Positions 1 through 9,434 are shown, numbered from the stretch's first letter. The stretch: 64,000 nt of DNA from GCA-002733105 sp965219435 (GCA_965219435.1 OZ244743.1:682001-746000), one strand, 5' to 3'. Notes: generated by a model from the letters alone, not told the origin. Program-made: numbers and translations.

Positions 1-1266
1 CGGCATCTTTTCAAGATCAACCGAAACCGGACGACCGGCAATATCTTTACCCAATGCCATCATTAATACGGATTTATTATTTTCGTAACCTTCTGAACCT
101 AAAATTTCACGTAAACGCACGATGTCACGATGTTCATTCGGAATTTCTAGTCCGACGACCGGTTTACCGGGTATCACCTCCACCACACGCACACTGCTGA
201 CAGATAAAGAACGCGCTAAATCTTTGGCTAAACCAGAAATACGACTGACTTTTATGCCGGCCGCAGGTTGCAATTCAAAGCGAGTCACAACCGGACCTGG
301 TTGCACTTCCACTACTTGCACTTCAACGCCAAAATCTTTTAATTTAAGTTCGACTAAGCGTGAGAGTGCTTGTAACACCTCTTCGCTATAACCACCAACG
401 CTCGCTGTCGCCATATCCAGTAAAGCTAATGCCGGCATACTATTGCCATCTTCTGGTGTTTCAAACAAAGGAACTTGGCGCTCTTTCTCTTCTCGTTTAC
501 TTGGTGCAGCGACTTCTAAGACAGGCTCAACACGTACCTTAGCTTGTAATTGTATCTTTTCATTTTGCTGGCGAAAGTTATCTTCACGCTTTTGCTTGGT
601 TTGCTTTACTGCTAATTGTTCTTTGAATTCACGAAGCCAACGTCCAGCGCGCGTCATCACTAATAATGCCATAGCACCTAAACGATCAATGACCATCAGC
701 CATGACAGTCCGGTAAATAAAGTGACGCCGGTTAAAAATACAGCTAGCAATAATAAACTGGTTCCTGATGCGCCAAATATTGACAAAAAGCCATTACCAA
801 CAACATTCCCTAAAACGCCACCCGCTCCTAGAGGCAATAAATCGCTGTAACTGGTTAAACTGAGTGCTGATAAGCCGCTTGCAGCAGAGACGGCCATCAA
901 TAATCCTGCCACTTTTAATACCCAAAAATGGACAGCGTCTTCCGAGTCGGCGGTTTTTCCCCAACTAAATAATAACCAACCACTGAACCCGATCATCAAA
1001 GGTGATAGATAGGCGGGAAAACCAAAACCATAAAGTAAAGCATCGGCTAACCATGAGCCGACAATGCCACCGCCATTGGCAATGACATCATTACTACCGG
1101 TGGTTGACCAAGCAGGATCCGTCGGTTGATATGTCCACAAAGATAGTAATAAATAGCCTGCCAGAGCCAGCGCCAAAATAAGGGCCGCTTCGCGTAAGCG
1201 AAAACCCGCAGCACCAGACATAACCTGTCGCTTTTCTTTATCGTTTACTCGCGTTGCTTGAGCCAA
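1..1266 (-). CDS. ftsK: DNA translocase FtsK, N-terminal part (cut by window edge)
   Basis: FtsK anchors at the division septum and pumps chromosome ends apart so XerCD can resolve dimers at dif. The visible 422 codons hold the N-terminal membrane domain (about four hydrophobic segments in residues 20-190), a charged linker, and the start of the motor domain (a GKDIAG segment close to the edge). The Walker A motif lies beyond position 1. Two starts are possible: a TTG at 1266, giving an N-terminus beginning LAQATR that resembles FtsK proteins and preceded by a GGAA-like site, or an ATG at 1221 in the same frame. It is divergent from trxB, a neighbourhood shared by many gammaproteobacteria. 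xerC is in the same window at 52.6 kb. Confidence 0.93.
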   Translation of the reverse strand, partial: MAQATRVNDKEKRQVMSGAAGFRLREAALILALALAGYLLLSLWTYQPTDPAWSTTGSNDVIANGGGIVGSWLADALLYGFGFPAYLSPLMIGFSGWLLFSWGKTADSEDAVHFWVLKVAGLLMAVSAASGLSALSLTSYSDLLPLGAGGVLGNVVGNGFLSIFGASGTSLLLLAVFLTGVTLFTGLSWLMVIDRLGAMALLVMTRAGRWLREFKEQLAVKQTKQKREDNFRQQNEKIQLQAKVRVEPVLEVAAPSKREEKERQVPLFETPEDGNSMPALALLDMATASVGGYSEEVLQALSRLVELKLKDFGVEVQVVEVQPGPVVTRFELQPAAGIKVSRISGLAKDLARSLSVSSVRVVEVIPGKPVVGLEIPNEHRDIVRLREILGSEGYENNKSVLMMALGKDIAGRPVSVDLEKMP

Positions 1267-1398
1267 TTTAATATTTCCAATAAAGCCAATAAATTATCGG
1301 CTGATTTTAACACAGCTTTTCAACTGATAGGCTTTACCAAATGCACAGCACTTAGTACCCTAATGTAAATATAAACAAATTAACTGGAGATCGAAAAC

Positions 1399-2337
1399 AT
1401 GGCTGACAGTAAACATTGCCGCTTACTTATTCTCGGATCAGGTCCTGCGGGTTACACCGCTGCCGTCTATGCGGCTCGCGCAGCTCTAGAACCTGTATTA
1501 ATTACCGGCATAGAACAAGGCGGACAGCTAACTACCACCACTGATGTTGATAACTGGCCCGGTGATGATCAAGGTGTTGAAGGCCCAGAATTAATGCAAC
1601 GTATGCAGCGCCATGCTGAACGTTTTGGTACTGATATTATTTTCGATCATATTCATACAACTGACTTAAGCAAACGTCCATTCCGACTTATCGGTGATGC
1701 TGGTGAATATACTGCCGATGCATTAATTATTGCTACTGGTGCTTCTGCGCAATATTTGGGTATGGAATCAGAAGAAGCATTCAAAGGTCGCGGTGTTTCA
1801 GCCTGCGCAACATGTGATGGTTTTTTCTACAAAAACCAACCCGTTGCTGTAATCGGCGGTGGTAATACCGCTGTTGAAGAAGCGTTATATTTATCTAATA
1901 TTGCATCAAAAGTAACCGTCATTCATCGCCGCGATAAATTCACTTCTGAAAAAATTCTTAGTGCTCAGCTTTTGAAAAAAGCGGAAGAAGGCAATGTCGA
2001 GATCTTATGGAACTCACAACTTGATGAAGTATTAGGTGATCAAGCAGGCGTAACCGGTTTACGTGTTAAAAATAATACCGATAACAGCCTGCAAGACGTA
2101 CCCGTACAAGGTGTATTTATTGCTATTGGCCATAAACCCAATACCGATATTTTTGCAGGCCAACTCGATATGGAACACGGTTATATTACCCTGAAAAAAG
2201 GCACTCAAACCAGTGTTCCTGGGGTCTATGCAGCCGGTGATGTGTCTGATCCTATTTACCGTCAAGCGATTACCTCGGCCGGTGCTGGTTGTATGGCCGC
2301 ATTAGATGCTGAACGCTTTTTAGAAAGTGAAAAATAA
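1399..2337 (+). CDS. trxB: Thioredoxin-disulfide reductase
   Basis: This FAD enzyme uses NADPH to reduce thioredoxin in the cytoplasm. The 312 residues match the low-molecular-weight bacterial TrxB length. Visible motifs are the FAD-binding GSGPAG near residue 13, the redox-active CATC at residues 136-139, the NADPH-binding GGGNTA near residue 152, and the C-terminal FAD-binding AAGDV. A GGAG site lies about ten bases before the ATG. It is transcribed away from ftsK, and a hairpin follows it before the stress-protein gene, so the two may be separate units. Confidence 0.97.
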   Translation: MADSKHCRLLILGSGPAGYTAAVYAARAALEPVLITGIEQGGQLTTTTDVDNWPGDDQGVEGPELMQRMQRHAERFGTDIIFDHIHTTDLSKRPFRLIGDAGEYTADALIIATGASAQYLGMESEEAFKGRGVSACATCDGFFYKNQPVAVIGGGNTAVEEALYLSNIASKVTVIHRRDKFTSEKILSAQLLKKAEEGNVEILWNSQLDEVLGDQAGVTGLRVKNNTDNSLQDVPVQGVFIAIGHKPNTDIFAGQLDMEHGYITLKKGTQTSVPGVYAAGDVSDPIYRQAITSAGAGCMAALDAERFLESEK

Positions 2338-2355
2338 ACAACTAATCGATAAAAA

Positions 2356-2377
2356 AGGGTAGGTAATTACCTGCCCT
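2356..2377 (+). terminator. Hairpin after trxB
   Basis: AGGG-T-AGGTAATTACCT-G-CCCT folds into an almost complete stem, with one U-G pair in RNA. It is flanked by six A on the left but only a weak T stretch on the right, so it would work better as a leftward terminator or as an attenuating and stabilising hairpin between trxB and the next gene. Confidence 0.45.
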
Positions 2378-2401
2378 AAACGTTGTTCAGGAATACTTCT
2401 C

Positions 2402-2848
2402 ATGGAAAATTATAAACATATTCTTATCGCTGCTGATTTTTCTGTTCTCAGTCATCAAGTTATAACCCGTGCACAAGAAGTTGCGAAGCGTAACCAAGCA
2501 AAACTTAGTATTTGTCATATTATCGAAGATTTTCCAATAGCAGATTTCGCATACGAACCCATGATCAGTCTTGATCTTGATATGCGAGACGCGATGCTTG
2601 AATCAGGGAAAAAGCAGATCGCTGACCTGGCTAATAGACTAAATATTCCTAGTAATAATCAATGGGTAGAATTTGGCAACCCTAGCCATGATATCGTGCG
2701 TTTGGCAGAAGAGAATAAGGTGGATTTGATTGTTGTCGGCTCCCATGGTCGTCATGGCATAAAATTATTACTCGGTTCAACATCCAATAGTATTTTGCAC
2801 CATGCTTTATGTGATGTGTTAGCAGTAAGACTTCAAAGCAATAATTAA
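2402..2848 (+). CDS. Universal stress protein, UspA family
   Basis: This is a small cytoplasmic protein of the UspA fold (148 aa), whose members help cells survive starvation and oxidative stress. The N-terminus (KHILIAADFS) is the classic first strand. The C-terminal segment GSHGRHGIKLLLGSTSNS resembles the ATP-binding loop of ATP-binding Usp proteins (G-2x-G-9x-G-S/T), but the spacer here is eight residues, so nucleotide binding is uncertain. An AGGA site lies about ten bases before the ATG. It sits 64 bases after trxB with a hairpin between, and its context gives no specific partner. Confidence 0.92.
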   Translation: MENYKHILIAADFSVLSHQVITRAQEVAKRNQAKLSICHIIEDFPIADFAYEPMISLDLDMRDAMLESGKKQIADLANRLNIPSNNQWVEFGNPSHDIVRLAEENKVDLIVVGSHGRHGIKLLLGSTSNSILHHALCDVLAVRLQSNN

Positions 2849-2999
2849 ATCATTATTCCAATGGGTTAAAGCCAAATATCTGGCAAGGAATCTACCAAGA
2901 TGACAGCACCTATTTTAGTTTGCATTATCTAACAGATAACTCAAAACGCTATCTGAGAAAATGAATTGTGCCGCTGATAACTAGCAGAGAATAATAACG

Positions 3000-4841
3000 A
3001 TGAATTCACTTTTCAAAAAAACTGGCTTTTTTGCCTTCATCGCTATGATATTTCTCAATGCTTTTGTCGATTTAGGCCATAAAATTATAATTCAAAATAC
3101 AGTCTTCAAAGTCTATGATGGCTCGACACAAGTGATGTTAACGGCGATCGTTAATGGGCTTATTTTATTACCCTTTGTCTTGTTGTTTACCCCCGCTGGT
3201 TTTTTAGCCGACCGATTTAAAAAACCTACAATCATGCGGTGGGCAGCATTATTCGCAGTCGGGATAAGCCTAGTCATCACCGCTTTTTATTATTTAGCTT
3301 GGTTCAAATTAGCCTTTGCGATGACCTTTTTGCTGGCAGCACAAAGTGCATTTTATTCACCGGCTAAATATGGTTATATCCGCGAAATTGCGGGTAACGA
3401 CCAGTTAACCTTGGCTAATGGCGTTGTGCAATCGGTCACTATAGTCGCCATATTATTAGGCATGTTTGTCTTTTCCATTCTCTTTGAAAATGCACTCACA
3501 GGACATAAATTCTCATCTGAACAAGACATCATCCGTATGATTGCGCCGCTTGGTTGGTTACTTGTTGCAGGCAGTTTAATTGAGTTTTATTGTGCCTTAC
3601 GCTTACCCGATATCCCGTCTCCAATCAAAGACAAGCCCTTTGATTGGCAAAGGTACCGCACGGGTAAAACCTTACAGGCTAATTTTAAATTACTAAGGCT
3701 TAACCATATTATTTGGCTAGCCATTGTTGGCCTGTCGGTTTTTTGGGGCGTATCTCAAGCGGTGCTAGCCACCTTTCCTGCCTTTGCAAAAGAAGTCTTA
3801 TCGATAGACAACACTATCGTTATTCAAGGCCTACTTGCCTGTTCTGGTATTGGCATTGTTGGTGGCTCATTACTGGCAGGCAAAATTTCTGGTCGAAATA
3901 TCGACTCAGGACTTATTCCAATTGGCGCCCTCGGCATGGTCATGACTTTATTGTTTTTACCCCAGTTCACATCGATAAGCTTATTTGCCATAGATATGTT
4001 GGCTTTTGGATTGTTCGGCGGCTTATTTATTGTCCCGCTCAATGCACTGATCCAGTTCCATGCTAGAGCAGGACAATTAGGTACTATTCTTGCTGGTAAT
4101 AATTGGATTCAAAATGTGGTGATGCTGGCAGTATTAATGCTCACCATTGCTTTTTCGCTGCTAAATGTCTCCAGTCAAACATTACTCCATCTAATGACTG
4201 TCGTTACACTAATGGGTGCAATTTACACTGTTTGGGGGCTTCCTCAATCGCTTATTCGTTATGTTCTCGGTAGCGTATTTGCCAGTAAATACCGTATTAA
4301 TATAGAAGGTTTTGAGCACATGCCATCTCAAGGTAGCGTATTGCTTTTAGGCAATCATATTAGCTGGCTAGATTGGGCCATGATTCAAATTGCGAGTCCA
4401 AGGCCGGTGTTGTTTGTCATGGATAAAGATCTTTATCAACAATGGTATTTGAAATGGTTCCTGGATTTTTTTAGGGTGATTCCTATCTCGGGCGCCGGAA
4501 GTAAAAATGCATTAGCCACTGTCAATCAACATTTAAAACAAGGCGAGGTAGTTTGTTTATTTCCTGAAGGCTCGATTAGCCGAGACGGCCAATTAGCCGA
4601 ATTTAAACAGGGCTTCGAGCGTTGCGTAGAAAAGGTTGACGGCATTATTTTACCCTTTTACCTGAGAGGTTTATGGGGAAGTCGCTTCTCACGAGCAAGC
4701 ACTAAAACGCCATTACTTAAACAAAAGGGGTTACGTCGAAATGTCACTGTCGCGTTTGGTGAGCCTATGCCCATCCACAGTCAAGCCATGGCAGTTAGAC
4801 ATGCCGTGTTTGATTTATCAAAAGCAACAGTAGACGAATAG
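3000..4841 (+). CDS. MFS lysophospholipid transporter-acyltransferase fusion (LplT-PlsC type)
   Basis: Residues 1 to about 410 are a 12-segment MFS permease resembling LplT, which flips lysophospholipids inward. Residues about 425-613 are a PlsC/Aas-type glycerophospholipid acyltransferase with the catalytic H-x4-D motif (His453, Asp458 in NHISWLD) and an FPEGS substrate motif near residue 521. In many bacteria the acyltransferase continues into an acyl-ACP synthetase (Aas); here the protein stops after PlsC, so acyl groups must come from elsewhere. The likely role is salvage and re-acylation of lysophospholipids at the inner membrane. It converges on flgG, with an inverted repeat between them. 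The domain calls are firm; the substrate is inferred. Confidence 0.88.
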   Translation: MNSLFKKTGFFAFIAMIFLNAFVDLGHKIIIQNTVFKVYDGSTQVMLTAIVNGLILLPFVLLFTPAGFLADRFKKPTIMRWAALFAVGISLVITAFYYLAWFKLAFAMTFLLAAQSAFYSPAKYGYIREIAGNDQLTLANGVVQSVTIVAILLGMFVFSILFENALTGHKFSSEQDIIRMIAPLGWLLVAGSLIEFYCALRLPDIPSPIKDKPFDWQRYRTGKTLQANFKLLRLNHIIWLAIVGLSVFWGVSQAVLATFPAFAKEVLSIDNTIVIQGLLACSGIGIVGGSLLAGKISGRNIDSGLIPIGALGMVMTLLFLPQFTSISLFAIDMLAFGLFGGLFIVPLNALIQFHARAGQLGTILAGNNWIQNVVMLAVLMLTIAFSLLNVSSQTLLHLMTVVTLMGAIYTVWGLPQSLIRYVLGSVFASKYRINIEGFEHMPSQGSVLLLGNHISWLDWAMIQIASPRPVLFVMDKDLYQQWYLKWFLDFFRVIPISGAGSKNALATVNQHLKQGEVVCLFPEGSISRDGQLAEFKQGFERCVEKVDGIILPFYLRGLWGSRFSRASTKTPLLKQKGLRRNVTVAFGEPMPIHSQAMAVRHAVFDLSKATVDE

Positions 4842-4844
4842 ACA

Positions 4845-4876
4845 CCACCCATCACTGTTATTAATAATGAGGGTGG
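4845..4876. terminator. Convergent terminator-like inverted repeat
   Basis: CCACCC (4845-4850) pairs with GGGTGG (4871-4876), and the interior carries the self-complementary TTATTAATAA. It lies exactly between the converging ends of the transporter fusion gene and flgG, so it could stop transcription from both sides, although the T stretches are imperfect. Confidence 0.5.
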
Positions 4877-4888
4877 CCTAGTTATTGT

Positions 4889-5674
4889 TTATAAATTTTG
4901 AGAAGCATATTGCAACATTTGATCTGCTGTCGAAATCGCTTTTGAATTCATTTCATAAGCTCGTTGCGTTTCAATCATATTAATCAGCTCTGTCACCACA
5001 TTCACATTTGATGTTTCAAGCGCGCCACTGATAACCGAGCCTAGTCCAGTAAGACCTGGCAAACCTGTTATTGGAGTACCACTGGCACCAGATTCTTTAA
5101 ATAAATTTTCACCAATCGCTTGCAGGCCTGTAGGGTTGATGAAATCTGCTAATTCTAAATTCCCAACAATCGTTGGTGTCGTTTGACCTGGTTGCAGCAC
5201 ACTGATTGCACCGTCACTGCCAATTGTGACACTCAAAGCATCTTGAGGGATGGTGACTGAAGGCTCCAATGGGTAGCCATTAGACATTACAATTTGACCC
5301 GTAAAATCCATTTGGAAGGTACCATCACGAGTATATGATAATGAACCATCAGGCATCAAAACCTGAAAAAAACCACGGCCTTGAATCGCAATATCCATTG
5401 CATTACCGGTTTGCTGAATATTACCTTGAGTATGCAATTTTTCAGTAGCAACCGTTCTCACACCTGTACCAATCATTAAACCTGAAGGTAATTGGGTATT
5501 GGTTGATGCTTGGGCACCAGGTTGACGGACAGTTTGATACAGCAAATCTTCAAATACCGCACGATCTTGCTTAAACCCTGTGGTATTGACGTTCGCTAAG
5601 TTATTTGAAATGACCGACATCCGCGTTTGCTGGGCATCGAGTCCTGTTTTGGCAATCCATAATGCTTGATTCAT
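4889..5674 (-). CDS. flgG: Flagellar distal rod protein FlgG
   Basis: FlgG forms the distal rod that crosses the periplasm and outer membrane. The protein is 261 residues, as usual. It shows the N-terminal rod signature ANVNTTGFKQDRAVFEDLLYQT, the internal GFFQV block shared by rod and hook proteins, and the C-terminal SNVNVVTELINMIETQRAYEMNSKAIS coil-forming region. A strong GGAGG site precedes the ATG. It is the last gene of flgBCDEFG here; the L- and P-ring genes flgH and flgI that normally follow are absent, replaced by a converging gene. Confidence 0.97.
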   Translation of the reverse strand: MNQALWIAKTGLDAQQTRMSVISNNLANVNTTGFKQDRAVFEDLLYQTVRQPGAQASTNTQLPSGLMIGTGVRTVATEKLHTQGNIQQTGNAMDIAIQGRGFFQVLMPDGSLSYTRDGTFQMDFTGQIVMSNGYPLEPSVTIPQDALSVTIGSDGAISVLQPGQTTPTIVGNLELADFINPTGLQAIGENLFKESGASGTPITGLPGLTGLGSVISGALETSNVNVVTELINMIETQRAYEMNSKAISTADQMLQYASQNL

Positions 5675-5717
5675 GGGAAACCTCCTACCTTATTTTTGAC
5701 GCGTTATTGCGCTCTGA

Positions 5718-6458
5718 TTAGTTAAATTGCAACAAGCGTGCCGAAGCCGCACCATTGTCATCGGCGGACTTCATCATTTTGACTTGCATTTCATATTGAC
5801 GTTGTAATTCGATCATGTTTACCAAAGCACTTACCGCATTAACGTTACTGCTTTCTAATGTCCCTGAGGCAACGGTTACTGTTGCATCTAAGGGTGCATC
5901 ACTGCCATCTTTCATCCGCATTAAACCGTCTGAATCTTTAATGACATTACTCAATTCAGGCTTTACTAATTTAATGCGATCTAATATCGCCAACGCATTA
6001 GCTGCTGCTCCCACAGGACGAATAGTAATCGTCCCATCAGCGCCAATTTCAAGTTTTTCTGCAGGTGGAATAGCAATCGGGCCACCTTCACCCATGACTG
6101 CTAAACCGGTTCCAGTGACTAACTGACCCGTTTCTGTAATGTGCAAATCACCTGCGCGCGTATAACCCTCACGACCATCCTTACCTTGTACCGCCAAAAA
6201 ACCGTCACCTTGAATGGACATGTCCATTTCACGACCTGTCGATTGAACCGAGCCTTGTTGATAGTCTGTTTGAGGACGTTCACTCATGGAATACACGCGG
6301 CTTGGCAATCCCTCACCAAACACCGGTTGGCTGCGAAACTGTTCAAAATCAGCTCGAAACCCTGTTGTGTTTACATTGGCAAGATTATTACTATTCGTAG
6401 CTTGCGACACCATCGTTTGCTGTGCGGCATTCATAGAAATATAAAGCATGCGATCCAT
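5718..6458 (-). CDS. flgF: Flagellar proximal rod protein FlgF
   Basis: FlgF is one of the proximal rod subunits (with FlgB and FlgC) joining the MS ring to the distal rod. The 246-residue protein begins MDRMLYISMNAAQQTM, carries the rod motif NSNNLANVNTTGFRADFEQF, and ends in the shared SSNVNAVSALVNMIELQRQYEMQ region. It sits between flgE and flgG in the standard order, 43 bases before flgG, so co-transcription is likely. Confidence 0.96.
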   Translation of the reverse strand: MDRMLYISMNAAQQTMVSQATNSNNLANVNTTGFRADFEQFRSQPVFGEGLPSRVYSMSERPQTDYQQGSVQSTGREMDMSIQGDGFLAVQGKDGREGYTRAGDLHITETGQLVTGTGLAVMGEGGPIAIPPAEKLEIGADGTITIRPVGAAANALAILDRIKLVKPELSNVIKDSDGLMRMKDGSDAPLDATVTVASGTLESSNVNAVSALVNMIELQRQYEMQVKMMKSADDNGAASARLLQFN

Positions 6459-6534
6459 AGTGAACTCCTATTTATCTCAGCGTATATGAGTTAAAACTCA
6501 ACCCATATTACGCGTGTAAAACCATCAACCTAAG

Positions 6535-8310
6535 TTAACGAATATTAATGATCGTTTGTGTAATCGTATTATTGGTTTCGATTGCTTTTGAGTTCGCCTG
6601 GAAATTACGTTGTGCTGTAATTAAGCCGACCAATTCTTTTGTCAAATCAACATTCGAGGTTTCTAATGCACCCGACTGAATTAAACCAAAACTTCCTGTT
6701 CCCGCCTCGCCTGCTATAACAGGACCAGAATCAGTGGTTTCTTTCCATGTCGTATTACCCAATTTATTTAACGCTTGTGGGTTAGCAAACCGTGCCATCG
6801 CCAACTTACCAATCGGTACTGCTTGACCATTACTATAAGTCGCACGAATAAGACCATCATCACTGACATCAACACCCGTTAAACGGCCCGTAGGAAAACC
6901 ATTGATCGTCAACCCGCTTACACTAAAACTACCTGAGTTTTGTGTCGATCCTGTTAAGTCCAATGTAATCGTCTGATCAGCAGCACCGCTTTTTAACTCG
7001 GTCCCATTGGCCGCGCTAAAAGTGAAGGTAATGGGATCGATAACGGTACTGGTTGAAGGATTAAAATCTACGGGAACTAAACTGCCATCAGAATTAAAGT
7101 AAATGTCTGTCGCTGGAATAATTTCAACAAGTGTTGCCCCGGCAGATGTCACTGATTCAGTTGCACCCACTATTTTAATATCATTGCCGGTAATATAAGC
7201 CGCCATACTCCATTGGTTATCAACAACACCAGTGATAGCTGAATCCAGCTTCTGATAATAGGTAGTCACTATATGCTCATTACCTAATGAGTCATAGACC
7301 GTTGCTGATGTAGAATTGTTATAAGTCGATGAATCAAAAGGGTTAATATCCACTGCGGTGGCAGCTGTTACGGCATTTGAACCCGTCACATTTTGAACTA
7401 ACGTTGGTGCGGTACCTGCTGTTGTTGCCACACTGACAATTCTGTCAACATTGGCCGCTAAACCTGCATTGGTATCAGAAAGTGTGGTGGTTGGCCCCGT
7501 GCTATTAACACTTAAACTGGAGAGAGCCGTTGAGGCCGCTCCCGCTTTAGCTAACACAAATGCCGCATTAAATGCCGTGGCGGCATCACTGCCTGCTGTA
7601 GCACCACCCGTTATATCAACTTGAACATCCACCGCAGTTGAACTAGTGACTACCGAGGGACCGGTCCCATCAGATATCGTAAATACAACCCCTTCAATTG
7701 TCACTGAATCACCCACAGTCGGTGCAGCAAAAGTGACCGTATCAGTACCCGCTACAGCAGCTGAAATAATTGACGTCGCCGATATTGCGGCGGCATTAGA
7801 TGGCAGATTATTGGAAATACTCAGTAAAGTAGTCGACTCTGGCGCACCTTGAGATGCTGGTAACTGTAGCGGCTTCGCAGCACTTATACTGGTTGCTGAG
7901 ATAAGGCCATCCTCATCCACAGGGAAAGTACGTAAAAAACTCCCCTGACTATTAACCATATAACCCTCTTTATCAATACCAAACGAGCCAGCTCGCGTAT
8001 AAGTTATCTCACCACTGTCTAATGATGGCGCTAGAGCAAAAAAACCCTCACCACTGATCGCTAAATCAAGCGAATTATCAGTAAACTCTAGATTACCCTG
8101 ATTAAATTGCTGGGCGACGTTGGACAAAACAACACCGCTACCAATTGCCGTTGAACTCGAAGAGCCAAAGGCTGATAAAGAAAATACATCACCAAATTCG
8201 GCACGAGATTGTTTGAAACCTGTTGTGCTGACATTGGCAATATTGTTTGATTTTACATTGAGATCGGCGGTTGCCGCATTCAATCCACTTAGTGCTGTAC
8301 TAAAAGACAT
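6535..8310 (-). CDS. flgE: Flagellar hook protein FlgE, long form
   Basis: FlgE is the structural subunit of the hook, the universal joint of the flagellum. The conserved ends are clear: the N-terminal SGLNAATADLNVKSNNIANVSTTGFKQSRAEF and the C-terminal SNVDLTKELVGLITAQRNFQANSKAI. At 591 residues it is much longer than the roughly 400 of enteric FlgE; the extra length sits in the middle (about residues 170-330), rich in Ala, Thr, Ser, Val and Gly, corresponding to the surface-exposed hook domains. This variability is common among hook proteins. It follows flgD by 13 bases. Confidence 0.96.
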   Translation of the reverse strand: MSFSTALSGLNAATADLNVKSNNIANVSTTGFKQSRAEFGDVFSLSAFGSSSSTAIGSGVVLSNVAQQFNQGNLEFTDNSLDLAISGEGFFALAPSLDSGEITYTRAGSFGIDKEGYMVNSQGSFLRTFPVDEDGLISATSISAAKPLQLPASQGAPESTTLLSISNNLPSNAAAISATSIISAAVAGTDTVTFAAPTVGDSVTIEGVVFTISDGTGPSVVTSSTAVDVQVDITGGATAGSDAATAFNAAFVLAKAGAASTALSSLSVNSTGPTTTLSDTNAGLAANVDRIVSVATTAGTAPTLVQNVTGSNAVTAATAVDINPFDSSTYNNSTSATVYDSLGNEHIVTTYYQKLDSAITGVVDNQWSMAAYITGNDIKIVGATESVTSAGATLVEIIPATDIYFNSDGSLVPVDFNPSTSTVIDPITFTFSAANGTELKSGAADQTITLDLTGSTQNSGSFSVSGLTINGFPTGRLTGVDVSDDGLIRATYSNGQAVPIGKLAMARFANPQALNKLGNTTWKETTDSGPVIAGEAGTGSFGLIQSGALETSNVDLTKELVGLITAQRNFQANSKAIETNNTITQTIINIR

Positions 8311-8323
8311 ATCGATGCCCTCC

Positions 8324-9004
8324 TTAAGTTATTTCTTGTGCTTCGCTAAATGGTACTGAACCAATACCACCCAAATTCAGGGTTAAGCCCTGACCGCCAC
8401 TACCTACTAATACACTTTCGACTTTAGCAACCGTTGCCGTTGCAAATGCCGTGTTATCACCACTCACCGTACCTGTTGCTTTAAATTGGTAAACGCCTGG
8501 TGGAAGCGCTTGGCCGCCGTCACTAAAGCCATCCCAAGAAAAGTTGGTATAACCCTCTGCCGCGCCCATTTCGATCGTTCTGACTGCCACACCACTTTCA
8601 TTATAAATTTTCACTTTTAAATCGCTCACAGGTTCAGCGACATTAATTTGACCCTTCAACCCATTTTCAGGGGTCAAAATGCCAATCGATGATGGCACTA
8701 ACACTGAGCGTCCAACTAATGATGAACCTTGCAAAGCTTGGTCTGACTGCATCGACTTAGCAAAGCCATCAAAAGACGTCTGTAAATCACCAATTCCACT
8801 GACCGTACCAAATGCAGCAATTTGTCCTAAAAAGTCACCACTTTCCATCGGTTTAAGCGGATCTTGATTCTGCAATTGCGTCGTCATCAATGACATAAAG
8901 TCTTCCATTGCCAATGCCCCTGAATCCTTCTCTGCCGAAGAATCGGAAGTATTAGCATTGAGGAAGGCATATGGATTACTACTATCTACACTATTAACTG
9001 CCAT
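8324..9004 (-). CDS. flgD: Flagellar hook-capping protein FlgD
   Basis: FlgD is the scaffold cap needed for hook assembly and is lost once the hook is complete. The N-terminal half holds the diagnostic MEDFMSLMTTQLQNQDPLKPMES motif; the C-terminal half has the FlgD Ig-like fold region with SWDGFSDGGQALPPGVYQF. The 226-residue length is typical. It lies between flgC and flgE, with short spacers on both sides, as in the usual flgBCDEFG order. Confidence 0.96.
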   Translation of the reverse strand: MAVNSVDSSNPYAFLNANTSDSSAEKDSGALAMEDFMSLMTTQLQNQDPLKPMESGDFLGQIAAFGTVSGIGDLQTSFDGFAKSMQSDQALQGSSLVGRSVLVPSSIGILTPENGLKGQINVAEPVSDLKVKIYNESGVAVRTIEMGAAEGYTNFSWDGFSDGGQALPPGVYQFKATGTVSGDNTAFATATVAKVESVLVGSGGQGLTLNLGGIGSVPFSEAQEIT

Positions 9005-9020
9005 TATTTACTCCTCAGTA

Positions 9021-9434
9021 TTACTCGCCTAATTGCAATGTTCTTAGCAACAATTGCTTCGACGTATTGGCAATCTCGACATTATTTTGATACGAACGTG
9101 ATGCAGACATCATATTAGCCATTTCCGAAATCGGATCCACATTCGAATGAAACACATAGCCATCTTGATTAGCTAGGGGGTGACTAGGGTTATATTCTTC
9201 ACGAACAGGTGCTTGGCTCTCGACAATACCACCTACCTGGACACTCCCTTGTTTGTAGCCTTGCTGGGCATCATCTAATATCGCCGAAAAAACGGGACTA
9301 CGTGTCCGGTAAACTTGATCGATACTACTGCTTACACTGTCTGCATTCGCCAAATTACTGGCAGTGGTGTTCAGTCGCAAAGACTGTGCACTCATCCCAC
9401 TACCTGCTATATCAAACACATTAAATAAAGACAT
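9021..9434 (-). CDS. flgC: Flagellar proximal rod protein FlgC
   Basis: FlgC is a proximal rod subunit of the basal body. The 137 residues are the standard length, with the N-terminal DIAGSGMSAQSLRLNTTASNLANADSV, the central SPVF block, and the C-terminal SNVDPISEMANMMSASRSYQNNVE shared by rod proteins. It follows flgB by only six bases, which makes co-translation likely. Confidence 0.97.
   Translation of the reverse strand: MSLFNVFDIAGSGMSAQSLRLNTTASNLANADSVSSSIDQVYRTRSPVFSAILDDAQQGYKQGSVQVGGIVESQAPVREEYNPSHPLANQDGYVFHSNVDPISEMANMMSASRSYQNNVEIANTSKQLLLRTLQLGE

Noticed and set aside
1294..1301. GCCGATAA on the minus strand upstream of ftsK, identical to a flagellar sigma-28 -10 box.
   Set aside because: No TAAA-type -35 box at the required spacing, and ftsK is not a flagellar gene.
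7646..7852. Open frames on the plus strand within flgE.
   Set aside because: They lie inside a certain conserved gene on the other strand and have no homology pattern; they are shadows produced by its low-complexity composition.
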